From assembly GCA_004794785.1 (NCBI GenBank), contig SJOL01005921.1, positions 368,597-432,596 on the forward strand: a stretch of DNA of 64,000 nt. Direction: 5' to 3'. Every line of letters begins with the position of its first letter. Position 1 is the stretch's first letter. The translations under genes and the position numbers were made by a program. The notes under the pieces were generated by a model. That model was not told where the DNA came from. It worked only from the letters and a program-made list of their open reading frames with translations, and did no database searches. The DNA is from Opisthorchis felineus (taxonomy: Eukaryota > Platyhelminthes > Trematoda > Opisthorchiida > Opisthorchiidae). Shown here one piece after another: positions 1-13,059 of this stretch.

Positions 1-2
1 GC

Positions 3-587
3 AAGGCACGGGTCACGTTCGATAACTTGAGACACCTATGGCGTCCTAGCGGTGTATCCTTGAATCTCAAGGGACGTATGTGTCAGGCTACAGTATGGGC
101 TGTTTTGTTGTATGGCTGTGAGACTTGGTCTGTTCGAGCAGCGGAACTGACACGTCTTCAGGTGTTCGACAATCGTTTTCACAGGGCCAGAGCTCGTGTA
201 GGTTGGTGTTGGCGTATCCGTAACGAGACAATTAGAAAGCGAGTTTTCGGTTGTGCAACGGGTAGTTCCATTGAAGAATGTGTCCAGCACCAGAAGCTGC
301 GTTGGTTGGGACACGTGTTGCGTATGCCGAACCATCGTTTTCCGAAGAGAGTGCTGTTTTCCATGCCCAACCCACAGTGGCGGAAGCAGAGAGGTTGCCA
401 ACCCTTGAACTGGCAGATAGGTAAGAAGGAGATTACGAAACGTTTGGGTGCTGTCGGTGCTACTCGCCTTCCAGGATGGGGGCCGCGTGATCCCCACTGC
501 GCCTGGTTGGAGACGTTGCAAGATATGGCTGCTAGTCGATGTCAGTGGCGTTCTTGTTGTCAGTTTCTATCCAGATTGCCTGAATGA
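3..587 (+). CDS. RTE-type non-LTR retrotransposon, reverse transcriptase ORF, C-terminal part (5' end outside window)
   Basis: The frame is open from the left edge to a TGA at 585-587, giving 194 residues. The protein matches the region just after the reverse transcriptase domain of RTE-like LINE polyproteins. It contains LLYGCETW (about residue 37), [15 protein letters not shown], a [12 protein letters not shown] motif (about residue 101) and a Trp/Arg-rich C-terminus ending CQFLSRLPE. In this family the ORF encodes an endonuclease plus reverse transcriptase that copies its own RNA into a nicked target; only the post-RT tail is seen here. No stop or frameshift is visible, so the copy may be fairly young, although some residues that are usually Arg or Cys look substituted. 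No cellular role is expected. The ORF would start upstream of the window, so the first Met-like codon is not the true start. Confidence 0.85.
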   Translation, partial: KARVTFDNLRHLWRPSGVSLNLKGRMCQATVWAVLLYGCETWSVRAAELTRLQVFDNRFHRARARVGWCWRIRNETIRKRVFGCATGSSIEECVQHQKLRWLGHVLRMPNHRFPKRVLFSMPNPQWRKQRGCQPLNWQIGKKEITKRLGAVGATRLPGWGPRDPHCAWLETLQDMAASRCQWRSCCQFLSRLPE

Positions 588-775
588 GTGCCTGGAGATG
601 TAGGCACCTCGGAATGATTGCAGTAAGCCAGCACTAAGTTACTTCCTCGTCCATGTTTATTCTTTTCTTCACAATAAGGCTTTTAAGTAAATCATGGTTG
701 TACGCCAGCGAAGCATCAGAGTTGAACATGAACGTCATGCTGTCGACGATGATGATGATGACGATAAAGTGACCT
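588..775 (+). mobile_element. RTE retrotransposon 3' UTR and GAT-repeat tail
   Basis: This short segment after the LINE stop codon ends in a trinucleotide run (GAT repeats at 748-760, then ACGAT). RTE-clade elements typically end in short tandem repeats rather than poly-A. The last 50 bases before the repeat (ATGCTGTCGACGATGATG and its upstream part) recur at about 58045-58105, which supports this as the element terminus. The outer boundary is set by the end of the GAT run and is approximate. Confidence 0.7.
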
Positions 776-3700
776 CTTTGCGATTTCTTCAATATCACAT
801 GCTCTGGTTAATAACGCTTCCAAAAGTAATGGAATTTTAGTTGGTGGAATGAAATGGAACGAACGATGTGTTTCTTTCACTGTAGTCTTGCTCTATTTAG
901 TCAACATTGCAGACAAGAATTTCATAGCCTTACAAGTGTGTGAGTAAGACACACCTTACTCGTCCCCAGGTTTTAGGGACAAATATAATCTTTTTCTCCC
1001 GGATTGTGCTTACAATGAGCCATGCGTAAAAACTCTGTGAAGGTGTGCTTCGTATGGGACCGAAGCACATTCAGCAGTTGGTTGCCTGGATAACGGTGAA
1101 CTCAAGCTCCTATATTTATTCTCACACTACAGTGCCTTCGGTTGATGAAAGATAACAGCATCAAATGCACTGACCGGTGCTCACCTGTGGTCTTGAGATA
1201 GATGTACAGGTTCGGCTGCATTTAGTTCAGCACAAACACTTTCAAAACATATCAACCACCGGCTGCCTGACGTTTCTGAAGACTCCGGCTTTTGATTTGC
1301 GAATAGCCTCGTTCCACGATAAGTACATCGTAAAGAAGATACCACAGATGCTCACGATTGTTAGTGGTTTAGGTGTCTTGGATACATTTTACCGAAATGT
1401 TGTTGAAACATACATACAGAACGTTGTTGATGAGCAACTAGCTTGGTAGCTCCAAGTGCCGCATTATCTCACTGTCTGATCAGAACAGTCTAGACTACGA
1501 ATCAGTTCGATTTCCCATTTCCCCGGGCCTCGGAATTATCATGATTGTGCACACAAGCTGCACGCGCGCATACTGATGCAAGTTTCAAATAATGTGACAT
1601 TTCAGATTTGCAGACTTCCGACGCGCAACCAGATTAAACCAGGTAACCGTTGAGCCAACAGTACCTACCCACCGGACAGTCGGACACTCAATCCATTAGT
1701 CATAGCCAGGCACAAAACCAACTTTGTCTTCTTTGTGCCATCACCATAAATTAACACCTTCCTGCAAACTAAGTCTATGGCTAGTGCAGTAATATGCCAT
1801 GAGTCATTTGTAATGGAAATTGCTCTGAATATTATACCGGCATTTTGGCAAAAGAACGATTAATTCACGTCTCATAAAAAGCCTAAAAAGCAGTGAGAAG
1901 CGTAGATTCATGTGTGAATTGAATGCACAGTTGTGAGGCAGAAATTGAATCGAAGCTCTCTCATTCGCCTGGGAGGTGTCTTATTAGTTTCACAAATGAG
2001 TATACTCTACGTGTACCACATGTGCATTTGGTCAGTGGGTTGCCTGGTCACATTTTTGTTCAGTGAGCCAGTAGATGAAATCCTGTGCTACCAACGATGG
2101 ACCCGTTGTTTTACTTCCACAAGTGGCCAGATGCTGATGTTGTTCAGATGCTCAAAGGAATTTGGTTAATATAGAAAAAATGCAACGGGACAATTTACCA
2201 GTAAAGATCGGGGTACGCAGCGTTTGAAGAATTAGGTAGTCACCAAGTGCACAATGCAAACCGATAATTGTTTGGTACATGATGAGTGTTCCACTACCTC
2301 AGTTATTGTGGTCATTGCCTTACGGCACAGGAAAATACCACACAAACAGGGAGAAGTACGGTTGACTCGGTCAACAAAGCCTAGTAAACAAACATATAAT
2401 CGGAAACCTGGGGAATCTTCCGGGTCTTCCATGATGATTGAATTAAACGAAGAGAAAAAAATTATTTGCGGAAGAGAGTTCAAGAAGATTCGAATCAGTC
2501 ACTCATGTATGTACATCTGGCCTCACATACATAGGCGTTTGAATGAGCAATACAATTCCACACCATAACTTAATTGACTTTTGTGAGTATCCAGGATCAA
2601 AGTGGCGCCGGACATAGTCGTTTACGTGATGTGTATGACCTTAAAAATCTAACACACTCTGCAGCCGAAAGTGTATCTGAATGGATAATGGGTCTACTTG
2701 CTTTCTGTTACCAGGGTAACGGACTCATACAACCTTGTGCTAGCAAGTGATGAAGTACATCCGGACGAAACACGCCATGGAGGCCAGCGCTGCGCAGGCT
2801 GTCCTGTCTTGTACTATACATCGAGAATCCTAGGATTTAATCCCTCATCCACTAAAATAATCGCCATTTTCACGTTGGTCCAGTTAGAGTGTAGCAAAAA
2901 AGCGGACGTTTTACATCAAGGGGTTGCTAATGCCTAGCCAAAACAGTGAAAATTAATGATAGTTCGGTTGGTGAACAGATACTAACCGATACCTTGATAG
3001 ATGAGTTTTCGTGTTATGAGTTGGAAATTCGCTCCAACCGATTTTGTTCAAGTTAACTTGACTTTTTTGTTCGCATACACCCATACTTTCGCTTGAGACA
3101 TGCTGCATGCTTGCGTGTGGACTCTGCGCAATTTTCCACTTTTTTTCCAACAATTGATTACGTTTCCCCGTCCTACAATGTTTGCCATTAAAATGCACCA
3201 GAGTCGCCCATTCGTGGTACGTGCATGAAAGTAGACAGTAGGCTTTCACGATGATATGAACGCACGTCTGGTCGTCTGATTTAACACTAAATGGGAGGCA
3301 AAAAGTCCTAATGAAAGACGTACATAATCGCTTTGAAGAAATGCATTTTGTCCCCAAAAGTCTACATAATAGAGACGTGTAAGCAACTGCATAACACAAA
3401 AAATAATGAGGTCTTCAAGTGGCCGAACGAAGAAAATGGGACTCGAACTTAGGCGTTACTAACTGAAATCGATACGTTTTGCAAAGTACTTGCGTATTCC
3501 TCGAATAATTGTATTTTACTGAATATGCTAACTTTTGATTTATAAACGGAGGGTAAACAGAGAGAAATGGCTCTCGGTGTGTGGTTTTAAGTGGATTTTC
3601 CCAAAAACAACGGAACAGCCGCTGAACTCCAAAAGATGGGAACATTTGAAAACGAAATAAGTGCCCCTTTCAAGTATGTATGAAGCCTAATAGAATGTAA

Positions 3701-6700
3701 TTTACAGAGGACAGACCACTACCGTCTAGAAATCGGCTCCCTTAGGCCGATGAGATTTTCCAATGGGACTGAAGTCTTCTGTCAGATACCATGACAATCA
3801 AACATGCTCGCAGCGGAGTCGGGTGATGTTGTGACTATGCTTCGCGCTCCAGAAATGGACAAACAAAACGCCGAAGTCTGAAGATGCAAGTGGTACGACT
3901 GTGGAGTAGATAGGCTCGATATTTCGTAGTCATCAAATCCCTGGACTAATGGGGATGAAATATGATGGACGGATGTGGACATTTATGGGCGGAGAACACC
4001 GTATTAAGTAGATCGTTATTTTACTAGCAAGACTTATTACCATGGAAGAATTAAGATTAGGAAAAACTCATACTGGACCCCAGGTGCTCGGAGATGATCC
4101 GAGAAAACTAAGGCACGTAAATTTACAGGACAGCCCCCACCAGCATACCTGCTTATAGAAATTCTCAAAACCCACCAGCCAGAGCAATCAATGCACAAAC
4201 AAACAGGTACATGTGAACGCATTCATGCAGTACCTTTAGCAAACAAAATCTGGGATTGAAGGGCACGTTCAACACTAGAATTACAGAGAAATTTACTAAT
4301 CTATTATCACCGAGGCAGAACAGGGATTTTTCTCCTAATGACTGCACTTTACTCAGGTCCCAAGAAAATTATTCTTAGTTGTATGGACGAAATACCAAAC
4401 TTTCAAAACGGACCGGCCAATTTTTATGAAACTCGGCCCCACTGCTCCAGAACAAATAACACATTTTTCAGAAATGGAGGAACACAGTCATTCTTCTTGG
4501 TTTACTTAGCTGTACAGGGTGGGACTTTCAACATCCAGGTTTAAATCCATTGATTAATGCCGGTATGCATTCCAGATCTTCCGCTTGCACAGCTTGAGAA
4601 CTGAACTTTCCCTGGTTTGTACTATCATATAGCCTTAGCACAAAGTGCGGGTATAAATTTGCTGGTCGATGCCACACACATTTCTTAGCATTGTGAGTTC
4701 AATATCTTGGTGAAAGCTCAGTTGTGGCTGGTAATCCAGCTGATGCGGGTGCTTAGGCGATCCTTCGAAGGTGAAATGCAGATCGCTTAGTTTAGCTAAA
4801 TAGTTGTAGTGAGGCTGCTGCTCAGTTAGTGAGACAGTTTTAGCGCCTATCAATTTAAAAGTTGCAATGTCACTGAAAGTTTGCGGCTTTTCAATCAATT
4901 GGAAAAAGTTTGGAACCGATTGAGAAGTCATCGTTTCAGAAGGGCTTGGTAAACAATCAGTCAGTTGGGTGACCTGCTCACTTGACCTGATGAAGCTTTT
5001 GTGTCAAAAGCGAAACGTTGCCCAAATAAACAACTACCGTTTGCGGCTTTCCATTTGCTGTCCCCCGAAAGTACCTTCTTATATTAAATAACTCCCAGGT
5101 AGCTCACGCTTGAATCGTTCCTGAGCGCAGCTTCAATCAATACTATACCAGACAATCTTTCTGTGAAGGTTTCTTGCGGGTAAATGCCTCTTAGTAAGGA
5201 TTCCGCTTAATAACTCCGTTTTCAGGCTTCTGGGTTTTAGCCGAAGTGACTTTTTTTTAATAAAAAAAACCTATCCAATTGTCCCAACCAGTAGTTTGGA
5301 AGTGAACGTGATCGTACTGCAATTCCGCTATTGGATGGAGAGTTAGTGGGACTGCCTTAACAATCACAAAGGAGAACATGTGTTTGATTCACAATGCCGA
5401 CACTAGCCGGAATAGCGTGCGTGAAAACAAGCTTACTTACACACCATTCGGACAATATAGCTTAGGTTGATCATGTGTGTTCCGTGTCTCCGCTTTTCCC
5501 AGAACAGCTGCACGCTTTCCACCCATATGGACGTACGGAGTCTTTTCTGTTGTTAATTTAAATCTCTCGAGTAACCAGCTGAACTGCCTTGACTTACGAT
5601 GGATGCCTTATCGTTTGACCCATAATGGGGCGCATGACGAACATCTGTTTCACCAACTTTGATTCGTCTACAACTGTATTCAACCAGATTCTCCCACCAA
5701 CTATGATCCGGCCGATTCTACTGAAATTCAGTTCGATTTACAAATGTTCCTCACGCATTTGAATGCTCCCCAGCCGTTCATTAATCTGCTATAAAGCTGC
5801 TGCTAGATGGACCAATTCTGTGAGTGGGATGGCTCTATTTCCTGCTCAAGCTCCTTGTACATTGCAATGCATGGCAATCTCTAAGCACCCACACACATGC
5901 ATGCATACATACATGCACAAGCGAACAACCATGAAGTTGGACCGAGTGCCCAGGTCTTTGAGAACCAGTGTGTTTTCACCTACACCTAATTGGACGGTTC
6001 ACACAGACGAACACAAATAAACAACAAAACATCTGGGATTAGACTGACGCATATTTGAATTTGTTTACAATACAAGTTAAATATGCATGCTGACCATTCA
6101 CCTCAGCATTGTGTCAATAATTCGATTTCCCAAATCGACAGAACGACGGACAATGCAGAAGCAGTAGCAGCAGGGGTAAACTGAATCGTTTAGCTACTCG
6201 GTTGGAAACTCGAAGCCTGAGATATATACCCACATTAACTGAATGACTAGCTATCCAAACTGGGAATACAGCTAGACATCGCAGGATGCAAATGAGGATG
6301 CGTCTCTTGGTAAATTAAGCCACAAACAGTGACTGATTTGATTGGGTAGGAGTGGGATGTGGAGGAGAGAAGGTGAAAAAGCTTTTCAATGTTTATCGCC
6401 TTCGCTATACTGTGGCAGTAAGGGAGTTGTTTCAGGCCATGTGAGTGTACACAGGCTGCTCAGCACTTTGCACAGCTTCAACTGCATGTTTGGATCAAGA
6501 CTGCTATAAATTTAGCAAGCCTTTTCAGATAAACTAAAGCTGGACAATACACGCGCTGCTTCGTACAACTGGTCATGGTTTGGGCGCTTTGATATATACA
6601 ATGATCTCATAGACAGTTAGTCCTGACATCACGACTGATACGACAAAACTATGTGTATTAAATCTTGCCGTACACATGGTCATGTGTAAAAAAAGCAGAC

Positions 6701-8799
6701 AAATAAACCCAATGACTTCCGTTTTTGATGGACCGACGTTGTGCACGGTTGTAAACTCATACCCCTATTTCCTGCAATGGTAAGCCATTAATTCGTCTAT
6801 ATCGGTCAAAATGGCGGTGGTCACCATTGTATGGTTAGCTGTCTGGTAAACTTGTACCGACACTTCGCGCACAGATCCTCGTGTATCCGATTATCGCTAG
6901 TAGGCTAAAGACTATCTATACGAACACCGCCGTAGTCACTGCAGATCCAGCTAGGTTTATTACCGGACTCAAGAATATCCAGCAGACTGGTGACGTGAAT
7001 TTCTCGTGCGCTCGTACCATATACCATCATGACATCCTTTTTTGTGTTCTAGCTTCCCAATCCAGCAGACCACGATATTTGTGGAGCACTACTTCTCTCT
7101 GCCATTTTTCCAAACGGCAGTTGCTTCAAGATCCCTTTTTTTTTAACTAGCAAGTCCCAGGCAACACATATGACTGCCGTTTCTATTGAGTCACAGTGCA
7201 CTTGACGGAGAAATTCTGTATCCATCCAACCCAAGCAGTGCATGTGGAAGTCGCCCAAAGATCGAGCAATATAAGTAGTGCGTGTCGTAATTCCATGCAA
7301 GAAGACAGACATAGTGGATGCTTCCGGGACACAGCTATGTGTCGAGCAGCAATCACCGGTATTGCCACACACGTTTCCCAAGTTTGTGAAAAGCTGTAGT
7401 AGATTTGGCAGAATGGCGTCGTCGCTCACGGTCAACGGTCGAAGCAGCAGACACCACGCTACCGAGGTAGCAAAGGTCTGCGTAAAATTCGACGAACACT
7501 GTTCAGTTTACGATGTGCAAGGAAATTTGTAGGACTTCACCCGGCAAAGTTTCCCACATGATGACAGGCCTCACTTCCGTTAGCAAAACCGCTTTTTTTG
7601 TCCAATTCCGTTAGCGAGCTCATGGGTTAGCCAATGACGTTTGTATATCGCACGGCTTCCATCTCTTGAGGAGAACATCCAATTAATTCAATCGGTTGGG
7701 ACCGGTCACAATTACGCCCAGTTGTTTGTTGCTAGTTGACAATGGAAGACTTTACGAAACCCGCCACTACGAAGCAGTACGATGCTCAATAATAAGTCAC
7801 CAAAACTTATCGTGTGTTGTTAATGATATAATTCAAACGTTTACCTGACAGATAAAAATGCTTTAAAAATCCACCCTGACCGTGGTCTACCAATCCTAAG
7901 ATCCTACCAATTTAAGACTGGATAGTCATTCAACAAGCAACGAATCTAGCGATTTTAGAGTTACTGTTTGATGGGGGAGACTACTTCTTTTTACTTTACC
8001 AGTGTTCTAGTGCATGCAATGTGACTGCGAACGCTGAAATGTTACCATGGTACGTGCTAGTCTAAAGCTAAGGCCTACCAGAAAGCCAAATGCTGTCCCA
8101 CAACAAATGGTGCGAATGTAAAGTGTTCCCGCAAATCTACGCTGAAAGTCATAACCTAAATTCGCCTCCTGTAGGAAGTTGCATGTCAAACTTGGTTGGA
8201 GGCACCACATCGATAGAAGTTGACATATTAATCCCATTTCGAATACTAATGAGACCCATTCACGCTGGAACTTTATTTCTAACAACGAGACGAGTATTAT
8301 TCGTTTTCCTCATCTACTTTATTAGTGCCCACCGCTATAGTGAGGAAGTCCAGGTGACAGAGTGAAAAGTGAACTATTGTATGTACTTAAACCTGCAGTA
8401 CTTATACCTCACACTTACACACATTATCCCAAATCATGCATTTTATATTTCAACCTACCGCTATATTTCGCTCTTTTGAGTGCAATGCTGTGTGGTTGGT
8501 TTCATGCTTCAGATTCTCCCACTTTATAATGTTCGTGGTTTGGTGATGTATATAGCAGATATCCATATCGTAATTTTCCGGACGCAAGACCTGCATGTCT
8601 CACTTACAACCAGGGAGTTCAAACGCTTGACGCCACACGGATGTATGCTTTTTAGTCAACCTTTGAGAACATACCAGTCCTACGCAACTGGAGATCTTCT
8701 GGTCATAGAAATAACAAACGTGTCTTGAATAATTGCTAGGGTTTGAACCACTAAATCTTCCAAACATCATATGCGTTGCTATCTATGGCGCCAAGCAAA
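776..8799. other. Stretch with no recognised gene
   Basis: I see only short ORFs (longest 148 codons, minus strand, 2953-3399) with no known motif and no convincing exon borders. There are small low-complexity patches, such as CA/CATA-rich bases at 5886-5920. A tRNA-B-box-like GTTCGAGTCCC occurs on the minus strand near 3440 without a good A box. Unrecognised old repeats are possible. Confidence 0.55.
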
Positions 8800-8890
8800 C
8801 CAAAGAATATGTACGCCGCTGGTTTGAACCCACCCAACTGTCGTTTTTCAGTAGTACGATGACTCTATGCTGCACTAAAACTGGGTCTAT
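8800..8890 (-). repeat. tRNA-like SINE head (degenerate)
   Basis: On the minus strand there is an A-box-like TAGTGCAGCAT (8867-8877) and, 35 bases further on, a B-box GGGTTCAAACC (8821-8831). The bases between contain a possible anticodon arm. This is the internal RNA polymerase III promoter layout of a tRNA or tRNA-derived SINE. The fold is too degenerate for a working tRNA, and I cannot define the SINE body. Confidence 0.4.
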
Positions 8891-9639
8891 CCGGATGATA
8901 TACCAATGACGACAGATGTAGGCAATTACCCGCATTAACGATTTTCCGCCTGCAGTAAGCAGCATGCCGTTTGGTGGGATAATGAAAGTATCACTAACAG
9001 GGGGGTATTCTCGTTTTCAGTGCGGCTTGCTAGTTCGACCAACAGGGACCCTTGAGGCCCCCACCATGTTTACCTGAAAATCGCATAACTTGTTTAACTG
9101 TGAAAAGACAGCTCTCCCACATGAAATATCTGAATGTTTTGACGACAATTTTAGATGTGGCTGAACTTGAAGCAGTGCATTTGATGTTCAATATTTTGGC
9201 TGATGCACAAGTGCATCCGTGAATGGGCTACGAATGAACATGGTTGTCCCATTCTTGAAAGCAAATGGCTTCCAGTGCTCCAACATTACCCTTAGGTTCT
9301 ACGAAAATCCTGGACATCGCATCGACAGTTTCTTCGTTCTTTGGAACTCACCAAACAGTCCTAATCTGCCAATCCCCGTTAGCCTCATTTCTCACCTAAA
9401 ATACAAAAGGTACCTATGCTGTGCTGACTGACCTTGGTAAAACAACTCTCAAACCACCTTTTTTTCGTTTCTGTCTTTCTCCATGGATTCTGTCGGTCAT
9501 TTTATTTCCCTTAAGATGGGCTGATCTGCCTGCAGGCAACGGTATCCGATTACCTCTTTGTGATGGCTCGATCACATGAGTTTGGCTCAAGCACTCCTTC
9601 TTTTGATAGTTCCCTCAACGACGCTATCGAACTACTGGC
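8891..9639. other. No recognised feature
   Basis: No ORF above about 70 codons and no repeat shared with the rest of the window. This is where the 3' end or LTR of the neighbouring gypsy relic would be expected, but I cannot identify an LTR. Confidence 0.5.
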
Positions 9640-9990
9640 TCTTGGTTCAGGCTAAAAGCTCGTGTTCCCTTGCGTTCAACGCCACAAATGACTTGTCTAT
9701 TTCTTGTGAAATTTATTTGCTTCCTGGCTCGCGACTTCAGGTCCGTTTTGGTCAGTGAGGTGTACGAAGTCACCAGCTTCGTACGTCATTGGGCCACTTG
9801 TGTGTTTAAGTTTATTGTCTCGTCTGTTGTCCTGTTGCTTCGTTTTCTCTACACTCACTCTATGTACCTTCATTTCTGTCGCATCCGGCATCTCATACGC
9901 CTAGCAGTAGTGTGACTTTTGAGATTCTGCGACATAATAATTAGCACCATTTCAGTGGGTTTGTAAGTAATATGAACGAAATTAAAAGTT
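9640..9990 (-). pseudogene. Ty3/gypsy-type integrase C-terminal fragment
   Basis: The minus-strand frame at 9697-9891 encodes VEKTKQQDNRRDNKL followed by a segment containing YEAGDFVHL. This is the pattern seen after the integrase core of gypsy-like LTR retrotransposons: a run ending in D-RR, then a Y/F-x-x-GD-x-V-x-L motif of the GPY/F region. Just upstream (to about 9985) another frame reads PTEMV and SQNLKS, which fits the preceding helix. After a stop at about 9697 the downstream frame appears to go on, so at least two frame breaks are present. It is on the same strand as, and downstream of, the RT, RNase H and integrase pieces at 12.2-14.0 kb, so it is probably the 3' end of the same element. 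It is not functional. Confidence 0.6.
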
Positions 9991-10774
9991 TACTGTGGAT
10001 TATAGCCACGGAAATATTAAAACACGTGGTTGAGCTAAGTCAGTTCAAAAAGAAGGCCTAATTTTGCATTAGGCAATCAGGTGTTGGTCTGATATATACT
10101 GCAGAAGAAAAGTGACCTAACTCCACTTGGGATTCATAGCCACCAGGCGACTGAACGTGATGTTCATCTGCGGTTAATGGACGCAAAACACGGAAAAAAT
10201 AGGAGTTATCAATATACCTGACAAAGCTTCCGTAAGGTAACTCAGTTGCCTGATGCTAGATTAGTGTCGGTCTGACCTTTCCGGGGTAGATAAGATAGTA
10301 GGTCAGATTTGAGGTCTCGATAGGGTAGTTGTAAGAAGTGAAAACATACGACGCATCGCAGGGTAGTTTCATCTGATGGTACCGAAAAGTTGGTGAACAA
10401 GAATGTTAATTCTTCTTTCACTTGTTTGCCGCTGTATTGCTGGGTTGGATTTGATGTCTGACCGCCGTAGTCAGTACTGACATTGCACAAATACAGGTGT
10501 TAGTACATAAAGGTATGTGCTTTTCTCGTAAATGAGGCGAGGCCTATATAAGACTGATAACTTACAAATGTGTTGCGAAATCGTCTGCCAGTGATACTCG
10601 TTAGGATAAGCTTACGCAAAATCACGACATATCAGCTGCCCATTAACCCCCGAACAGGGTTTCGCTCCTAGCAAACCGACTTGGATGAATCCGACTGCTC
10701 GGTATTAAATGCGACTCCATTCCCCAAATTCAAACTATTTCACCATGGTCACCAGAACGGTTTACGTGTGTCAT
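9991..10774. other. Unassigned sequence inside the gypsy relic
   Basis: No recognisable integrase sequence is left here. A minus-strand ORF at 10242-10490 has no known motif. Between the integrase core (ends about 12224) and its C-terminal end (starts about 9990) there are some 2.2 kb, much more than the few hundred bases expected, so this stretch includes inserted or replaced DNA. Confidence 0.4.
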
Positions 10775-11110
10775 GATTCGCAAAATACACTCATTTGCAC
10801 ACCAAATCGGTGTTGAGGGGAGATAGCTGAATCCCAGCCAAATCTCCTAGCAATCTTATGAATAGTGTTCCTTCAAGATAAAATACTGCGATATCTCAAA
10901 TATTGGACCAAATGAAACATGAGGCGGCCTTTATGCAGCACACTCGGATGAAGAATATCGTAAACCAGAGATTCAGCTGGGATTTAGTCTCCCGTTAAAG
11001 CCAAATTGGTGTGCAAATGAGTGTATTTCGCCAGCTGCCTAAAATTTGGTGTTCAAGTGAAACATGAAGAAAACTCGTAGACCGTCGTGTCCCTTCAAGA
11101 AAATTAGGCA
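10775..11110 (+). mobile_element. Palindromic hammerhead-family repeat, copy A (inverted arms, ribozyme lost)
   Basis: The left arm (about 10777-10850) begins AAATACACTCATTTGCACAC, and the right arm (about 10965-11035) is its reverse complement, ending GAGTGTATTTCG. The arms pair with only a few mismatches and one small gap. The core between them includes CTGCGATATCTC and an AAACATGAGGCGGCC block shared with 33.35 kb. Beyond the right arm the family continues (TTCAAGTGAAACATGAAG, then CTCGTAGACC), but the ribozyme core has decayed. The left outer arm is not recognisable. The copy lies within the territory of the gypsy relic and is probably a later insertion. Confidence 0.75.
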
Positions 11111-12060
11111 ATCGGTTTTTGAAATGTCTTACGAATGTCTTACGGTTGAGCATCCTGTGTCGACCTCACTCTTCAGTCCCCAGTACTGCCACAGTGAGGG
11201 CACAGAGGTCGGTTCCTCCAAAATTTCAGTCACATATCGTTCCCTCTCCCCACTTAGAAGGGTATTATAGCAATCTCTTTAAGTTTGTCATAAATATGCC
11301 CGACATATTTAGTAGACCAGCGCACACTGGACTGAATGAGCCTTTGTTTGGAAAGGTCGGATCGAAATCCCGCATATATATTAAACTATTAACTAATCCC
11401 CGTGGGCTGCTAAGACAGTTATTGCCTGTTTCCGATAGCAGATGAGTTAGTTAGAAGCAGTGCAGGTAGATATGCCAGTAAACATGTTTTATGTCCTGTC
11501 CAAAATCGGTTTGTGAGATTATAAACACAGAGTGATCATCATGGTGAAATAATCCACCAAACCAGCATCGCTCGACAATCTTAGAGGCAACCAGTAAACA
11601 GCTCACTAAAGAACCATACTTAACTCCAGTGCCCAGTCTTCATGTACCAGACAACTGTCGATAGACGAATTTAGCTGAAGACCGGTTGAACTTAGCTTGG
11701 ACGTTATTTCTCTGCCTAAAACTACTGATCACAGACTGCACTCTAGTCTCAATCCAACCAGACAGCAGTGTGCGGGGTGAGAAGTCGAGAACAGGAGTAG
11801 GGAGAAGTTTCATTCTTGCCAGCCGTCACGCTCAGCGATTTTCTTCACATCCAATTCAATGGCATCCGTCATTACAGCTCATTTTCTTGCGCAACATCTC
11901 TGAAACCTGGATTTCCTTTTCGGTTGGAGTGTGAACTACACACGCCACAAATCACTTCATGGTGTTGTGCGAGATCTAAATTCAAGCGCACAAGCCGGTT
12001 CAACTGGATTTTTGCTCACACCACTCAAGCGCGAACATGTTCACCTGTTCTGACGTAAAA
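11111..12060. other. Unassigned sequence inside the gypsy relic
   Basis: Plus-strand ORFs at 11686-11934 and 11816-12058 overlap in different frames and have no recognised domain. I could not find the rest of the integrase (the region after the core) on the minus strand here. The stretch may be another old insertion. Confidence 0.4.
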
Positions 12061-12084
12061 AAAATTCGGATGCATCCAGCGCGC

Positions 12085-12228
12085 GCTGATGGAGCTGTGG
12101 TGACACGCTCTCCTCGCACATCAGATGTGTGGAGTTCAAACCCAGTTCTTTTCTACACAGTTAACACATCCTCTTATCCTGTTGGCTTGAGAACGGTACT
12201 GTGACACCTTCACTGTGTGGATTCTACA
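12085..12228 (+). repeat. tRNA-like SINE head inserted in gypsy integrase
   Basis: On the plus strand an A-box-like TGGAGCTGTGGTGACACGC is followed at the right spacing by a B-box GAGTTCAAACCC. This is the layout of a tRNA-derived SINE promoter. It interrupts the minus-strand integrase reading frame just after its QMF segment (about 12235-12250), so it looks like an insertion into the older gypsy element. The SINE body and target duplications are not resolved. Confidence 0.4.
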
Positions 12229-12600
12229 GTGACACAATATCTTTTGAAAACATCTGGATTTGAAACCTGGATCCTGGTCGTTCACGTATGCCACACCGCG
12301 CAATAACAAGCGTCGCTCGTTCGGCAGACTGATCTGCCGTCGCGACCATCCATCGTATGAAATGATTCACCCATATTGTGGCAAAGTGTTTCCTCTTTTT
12401 GGTTTCTCGGCAATGAATGGAAAACGACCATTCTCCACTTTTGTACCGGATGTTCACTTGTGGTTTGTTGAACCATATGTGCCTCACTACCCATTTGTTT
12501 GAGCTGTTGACTATGCGGATAAATACGGATGAGAGCTTCAACTTCTTGATAGCATTGCGACCACAGAATACATTCCTCATCACACCATAAAAATGGCTAT
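12224..12600 (-). pseudogene. Ty3/gypsy-type integrase core, degenerate
   Basis: The minus-strand frame reads, in order: a segment with NAIKKLKLS (the HHCC finger region, finger residues mostly lost), then HFIRWMVATADQSAERAT and VIARCGIRERPGSRFQIQMF. The second part corresponds to the DHFT-x-W, DQSAE and RYGIPE-x-x-x-SDQGSQF stations of gypsy integrase cores. The catalytic Asp of the SDQG station is gone (the local sequence is RERPGSRF), so the enzyme cannot be active. In the intact family this enzyme joins retrotransposon cDNA to the genome. The frame stops at 12224, where a SINE-like insertion follows. Confidence 0.7.
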
Positions 12601-12639
12601 GTTCGCCCGGTAGTGCATCACCTGAAACAGTCGACGTCG

Positions 12640-12945
12640 ATGTTCTATTGGCACATGCACTATTTCCGGGTCTCTAACTCATTCTGGAATTTCACCTTGG
12701 CCATCATCTTTCCATTCTTCAAATTAAGTCTGCTCCATACCCGGCAAAGTTCGCGCAACTCCGCCCACCCCGAATCTGGCCATGATTTGGTCCGTAGGTT
12801 CATGCATACTACTTTGGACAACGGATCAGTCATCTGATGATTTAGCCAAGTAGTGTAACCGAATGCACAGATATCACCCAGCCCGAAATTTCGCTCTTCT
12901 CTCATCCGTAGCGGAAAAGCGCGTGTCCCGGCCATAGACACGCTG
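12640..12945 (-). pseudogene. gypsy pol linker between RNase H and integrase, degenerate
   Basis: The minus-strand frame at 12660-12941 contains QMTDPLSKVVCMNLRTK, then a segment ELRELCRVWSRLNLKNG. This resembles the tether of gypsy polyproteins, which lies between RNase H and the integrase zinc finger and typically has a QxxDPxL start and a LRxLWxxWxxLxxxNGxL end. It is collinear with RNase H on its 5' side and the integrase core on its 3' side. It is part of the same dead element. Confidence 0.6.
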
Positions 12946-13059
12946 CACCATAAGGCTGAATTCTCGAAACGTTAATGTCCACCTGGTTAGTCGTTTAAAC
13001 AGGTCTTTGGATGTCATGGATCGTCTCGGCAGTAGTGTCAGCATGATAGTCACAACACT

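Noticed and set aside
3420..3500. Minus-strand B-box-like GTTCGAGTCCC suggesting a tRNA-like repeat
   Set aside because: There is no acceptable A box at the right distance and no body shared with the other SINEs.
7049..7435. 128-codon Cys-containing minus-strand ORF
   Set aside because: The Cys and His spacing does not match a zinc finger or disulfide domain I know, and overlapping ORFs run on the plus strand.
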